Positions 5,001-6,515 of a DNA stretch of 6,515 bases are shown here, piece after piece; within the stretch, counting starts at the first letter, position 1, and each line of letters starts with the position of its first letter. Origin of the DNA: Ignavibacteriota bacterium (lineage in GTDB: Bacteria > Bacteroidota > Kapaibacteriia > Palsa-1295); NCBI GenBank assembly GCA_003151215.1, contig PLXB01000419.1, positions 1-6,515 on the forward strand. Direction: 5' to 3'. The notes under the pieces are model-generated. The model saw nothing but the letters and a program-made list of their open reading frames with translations, was not told the DNA's origin and did not search any database. A program made the translations under genes and the position numbers.

Positions 5001-6515
5001 ATCTGTGCCGGTATTTTTCGCCGTTGCCGACATACTCAAAAATTTTCCGATGGATACATTTCCGAAAAGAATATTTGGCGTAGTGAATGCCACGTCAACA
5101 GAAATTCCTGTTCCGGTAAAATCAATCGTTTTTGTGATCGTACATCCGCGGTAGTGGCTGATAACCTGCATTTGCCCGACAAATGGGCCCGGCGCCGAAG
5201 GGCGGAACCTCAGAAATTCAGGTTGATATGCCGTGCGGGGTTTCATGACGATCGGAAAGGTCCATAATCGTCCGAAGAATTCAGGTGTGGTAAAGATGAT
5301 CGTATCGATGGAGACGTTATCGGTCATCAAGCTTCGGAACTGATAATCCTGGACGACCGATAGCTGCCCCGGGCAAACGGCTTCGAATGTCATCTTATGG
5401 ATCTGCGATTTTGCATCCGGATATAAAAGTACAAAAACGTCCTGCGTGCGCCCTTGAAGCGGAATGAATCCGCTGCCGGGACACCGGTCATCGCTTACGA
5501 CATGCAATGTATCATACAGTGTCTTTGTCGTATCGTTGACATCCATGCGTACGAGAATGGTCCAGCAATCACCCGGCTGCAAAATCAGGGGCATCGCAGG
5601 ATTTCCCGTCGCAGATTTCCATGAAAACTTAGGATTATTATTGAGGATCTGACTGATGGTGAGCGGGCGGTTACTTTGATTGCATATCTTCAGCGAATCC
5701 TCTGTATATGGACGGTCTGCACAACCGACAAAAAGAGTATCAAAGGCGATGGAAGTCTGGCTGTAATGCAATTCAGTTGAACGGTTGACAACAAGCGGTA
5801 TTTGCAGATAATCGCCGCAACGATTTGTATTCTGAATGTAAAGATAGGTTGAAAGAGCACCGGTGAGATTTCCATGGAAATGCACGGTGAATGTGATCGG
5901 CACATTCTGCTGAGTATTAAATGTTGTTTGGTTCACCGTAAAAAGCGAGGCGAAACCGCCATAGACATATCCTACCAGTGAATTACCACAAAAGGAAGTA
6001 TCAAGCAATGTGAAGGTAAAAGTAGAATCATCGACGCAGTCAAGTGTTGCATTAATTGCGTTCGGGCTTAGATTAAATGTTGCAGGTACTGTTCGGTCGC
6101 TCGGATACATCGCTGCACCGCTGCGCTCTCTTCCGATATGCCCGTTCCCTGTGGCATCACAAAGAGTTTGTACGTAACTCGAATCGTTCGCCCGGTAATA
6201 AAGCTCAAGATCTATTTCATTTCCTTCAAGCGATTGGTTGCGCTGGCAGCGTATCTCATTATTGGTAAGGGCGCGGCTCCAAAGCCGAACTTCATCTATC
6301 TGCCCTTTGAACCCGCGATTTATGAGAGTATCATCATAAAGGCCATTGCAGCTTCCGAGTTCCATATTGAGCTTCCCGTCAGACTGATGGTTCAATCTGG
6401 AGATCGGATGTTGTGCGTTAAGAGCGCGGGCTACTTCGAAACCATCAACCAATATTCGTGCTTCTTCGGAAATTCCATCCCAGACGCAGGCAACATGCAC
6501 CCAGCCACGTGTATA
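1998..6515 (-). CDS. Giant T9SS-secreted multidomain surface protein (LamG, ASH repeats, cohesin-like modules, sorting tail), 5'-partial
   Basis: The frame is open to the right edge: the codons before the GTG at 6500 read Y-T-R-G-W and continue a LamG strand (W-V-H-V-A), so that GTG is an internal Val and the true start lies outside. With that Val as residue 1, the protein ends at residue 1500 (TAA at 2000-1998). Domains in order: LamG-like lectin fold to about 105, with the signature G-Q-I-D-E-V-R-L-W-S-R-A-L at 66-78; a degenerate ASH-like sandwich at 130-245; seven ASH/Hydin-like repeats at 245-1019; a cohesin-like module at 1020-1150; an eighth ASH at 1151-1260; a second cohesin-like module at 1261-1405; a Por-type sorting domain at about 1412-1500. 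Many repeats end in G-T-G or G-S-G and carry an F-x-P turn. In the T9SS family such proteins cross the outer membrane and the tail is removed on export. Expected role is adhesin, matrix or structural fibre; no catalytic motif is visible. Function beyond surface display is unknown. Confidence 0.9.
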   Translation of the reverse strand, partial: YTRGWVHVACVWDGISEEARILVDGFEVARALNAQHPISRLNHQSDGKLNMELGSCNGLYDDTLINRGFKGQIDEVRLWSRALTNNEIRCQRNQSLEGNEIDLELYYRANDSSYVQTLCDATGNGHIGRERSGAAMYPSDRTVPATFNLSPNAINATLDCVDDSTFTFTLLDTSFCGNSLVGYVYGGFASLFTVNQTTFNTQQNVPITFTVHFHGNLTGALSTYLYIQNTNRCGDYLQIPLVVNRSTELHYSQTSIAFDTLFVGCADRPYTEDSLKICNQSNRPLTISQILNNNPKFSWKSATGNPAMPLILQPGDCWTILVRMDVNDTTKTLYDTLHVVSDDRCPGSGFIPLQGRTQDVFVLLYPDAKSQIHKMTFEAVCPGQLSVVQDYQFRSLMTDNVSIDTIIFTTPEFFGRLWTFPIVMKPRTAYQPEFLRFRPSAPGPFVGQMQVISHYRGCTITKTIDFTGTGISVDVAFTTPNILFGNVSIGKFLSMSATAKNTGTDPRSMSSYLKVGDVFTITGGKTFGLNPGQSSNITIEFRPREPKTYYDTLCIFDLQCYGTICIPISGTGVFENFQFGPPFTDIENVLGCECRTSNDTVTNISGLPVTITGDALNDPSGKFTLLDHIPIGPFADKNSFIYNVQYCPSDIIADRADRAYIQINLSDGTNYQLLLQGSSMTPKLAVTPLTTYGPVEVGWQKDDSITIENISAIPVHITSVATPAGFSLLSTNPVLPFWLGPRDSITAYVRFAPTAGQNYIGNVVVTLDTPCGKQETGVVTGSGIIQKLDVPVQLINYGLVRPCDCQEREIPLTNNSNFITMIIDSVWIDDIGLPNPNKTVYHWKSRLTGKTSGSFTIPPNTEDTLVITFCPNVPAIPENLTMNAQIHIIAHAPGWNQQFDVFLSGRREMNFLPDNVLVQFPTTRVDVNAAPMKVSISVPDAFTNPSGDSIIFTNATFVPDQRVFTVAECLGKPLPWIVRRGETLCLTFNFLPRAPKKYSARLNLFTSFPCNGVDTSILVTGQGFAPAYGDAMAFDTSRINQDTFHITTCDTLVIPIMITRDIPQSIIDMLFHLGYDTTKLRYLDIQSQYTNQATVLDSDGVWADLINARNVKAGTICYLRFLPRGDTANFLMTLDNIDFASDSIVFFNIIAGTDHCRILIDNPEIHIQKLTDFDTVLVKKCKDLTCVVSNPGLVPMRFDSLGGLPLFHRIISSDKPYPLILQPGDSIILTIEFCPRADSLFDTSIFAFSNKPCAIVDTGHIHSYGFAPPYPFTLSFDPRIGHVDTIGGVIGDTIFVPVLIDRDMPLTPIDMKYTLVYDKYALQYLGATSKYTTPAVTNQPGTVAIDLLKCDSVIKGEITRLKFLLDVPDSAISSLILIPRKFTSDSIMFIKPIPTGDTSAVKIDPKCTISTLVFNGGQNSFADPRPNPTTGRVTTEIQFFEDVSPKFTVFSSSGAKIMEILNGSQQMKGGRYAIEFDMSCLAEGTYVLVFEAGEFSATKRIVVRK
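2001..2267 (-). other. Type IX secretion (Por) C-terminal sorting domain
   Basis: The last roughly 89 residues begin P-R-P-N-P-T-T-G-R-V, followed by a strand with F-T-V-F-S-S-S-G-A-K-I, then G-G-R-Y-A-I-E-F-D, L-A-E-G-T-Y-V-L-V-F and a terminal K-R-I-V-V-R-K. This is the classic order of a type A T9SS C-terminal domain (TIGR04183-like): PNP..G, G..V, D...L..G.Y, then a basic end. In known systems the tail directs the protein through the outer-membrane translocon and is cleaved by the sortase PorU. Its presence argues that the mature protein is surface-attached or released. Confidence 0.92.
2286..3797 (-). repeat. Tandem duplication of an ASH + cohesin-like module pair
   Basis: Residues 902-1150 (3797-3051) and 1151-1405 (3050-2286) have the same order: an ASH repeat, then G-F-A-P-x-Y, then a cohesin-like beta-sandwich. 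The cohesin-like parts align along R-D-x-P...I-D-M...Y-D...L-x-Y-L...S-x-Y-T...A-x-V, followed by D-L, G-x-I/T-x-x-L-x-F-L and F-x-S-D-S-I-x-F. The copies differ widely at protein and DNA level, so this is not a recent duplication. The cohesin-like assignment rests on fold-level features (an early I-P-V/I strand, an L-x-Y-D-x-x-x-L-x-Y strand pair) and is less certain than the duplication itself. Confidence 0.7.
3444..5768 (-). repeat. Array of seven ASH/Hydin-like beta-sandwich repeats
   Basis: Residues 245-1019 (Val at 6500 = residue 1) break into seven units of about 100-120 residues, with rough boundaries at 245, 355, 466, 568, 674, 779 and 902. Units tend to share an early strand (x-F-G-x-V-x-x-G or a Cys-containing equivalent), a middle L-x-P-G or similar turn, an F-x-P turn (F-R-P, F-A-P, Y-C-P, F-C-P, F-L-P; absent in the first unit) and a closing strand ending in G-T-G or G-x-G. 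This is the pattern of ASPM-SPD-2-Hydin or 'choice-of-anchor D' domains, usually structural spacers. The units are well diverged, so the array is old. A more degenerate related unit precedes it at residues 130-245, and an eighth clear unit lies at 1151-1260. Confidence 0.75.
6186..6515 (-). other. LamG-like (concanavalin-type jelly-roll) domain, C-terminal part
   Basis: The translated segment contains W-V-H-V-A-C-V-W-D-G at the window edge, then a short strand with I-L-V-D-G, and ends with G-Q-I-D-E-V-R-L-W-S-R-A-L-T-N-N-E-I. This order is the second half of a LamG/Laminin_G_3 jelly roll, a fold used for carbohydrate or protein binding or as a passive module. The first half lies beyond the right edge. 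Ligand specificity cannot be read from the sequence. Confidence 0.85.

Noticed and set aside
6498..6500. GTG as the start of the large surface protein
   Set aside because: The codons upstream to the window edge continue a LamG strand in frame, no signal peptide follows, and starting here would cut the LamG domain in half.
1..6515. tRNA, rRNA, CRISPR or insertion-sequence content
   Set aside because: Almost the whole window is coding on the minus strand. No direct repeats with regular spacers, transposase-like sequence or RNA-gene signatures were seen.

Overview
The window holds parts of two large genes, both on the minus strand, with only 66 bp between them. No RNA gene, CRISPR array, insertion sequence or other mobile element was seen.

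Organism (inference): the upstream gene ends in a Por/type IX secretion C-terminal sorting domain and is built from ASH/Hydin-like beta-sandwich repeats. Neither gene shows a clear Shine-Dalgarno sequence where it could be judged. This points to the Bacteroidota/Chlorobi (FCB) group. The combination of giant ASH-repeat ('choice-of-anchor D') proteins, T9SS tails and barrel-OmpA proteins recalls uncultured lineages such as Ca. Kapabacteria, but a lineage call needs a database search. Base composition looks moderate.

Layout, in transcription order (right to left). (1) 6515 to 1998: the C-terminal 1505 residues of a giant secreted protein; its N-terminus lies beyond the right edge. It has a LamG-like lectin fold, a run of about eight ASH-like repeats, two cohesin-like modules alternating with ASH repeats, and a T9SS sorting tail. 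(2) 1997 to 1932: a short AT-rich spacer with a possible Bacteroidota-type promoter and small overlapping inverted repeats. (3) 1931 to 1: the first 643 residues of an outer-membrane protein, cut by the left edge. It has a signal peptide, a beta-barrel, a proline-rich linker, an OmpA-type peptidoglycan-binding domain, an Ig-like spacer and the start of a second OmpA domain. This reading frame has no stop inside the window, so it is easily missed by ORF callers that require one.

How they may work together (inference): one gene supplies a surface-exposed, multi-domain adhesin or structural fibre exported by the type IX system. The next supplies an outer-membrane barrel that could grip peptidoglycan at two points. 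The spacing allows co-transcription, but nothing in the sequence proves that the proteins interact. The most notable signals are a covarying cysteine pattern across the ASH repeats, a tandem ASH-cohesin duplication, and the doubled OmpA domain.
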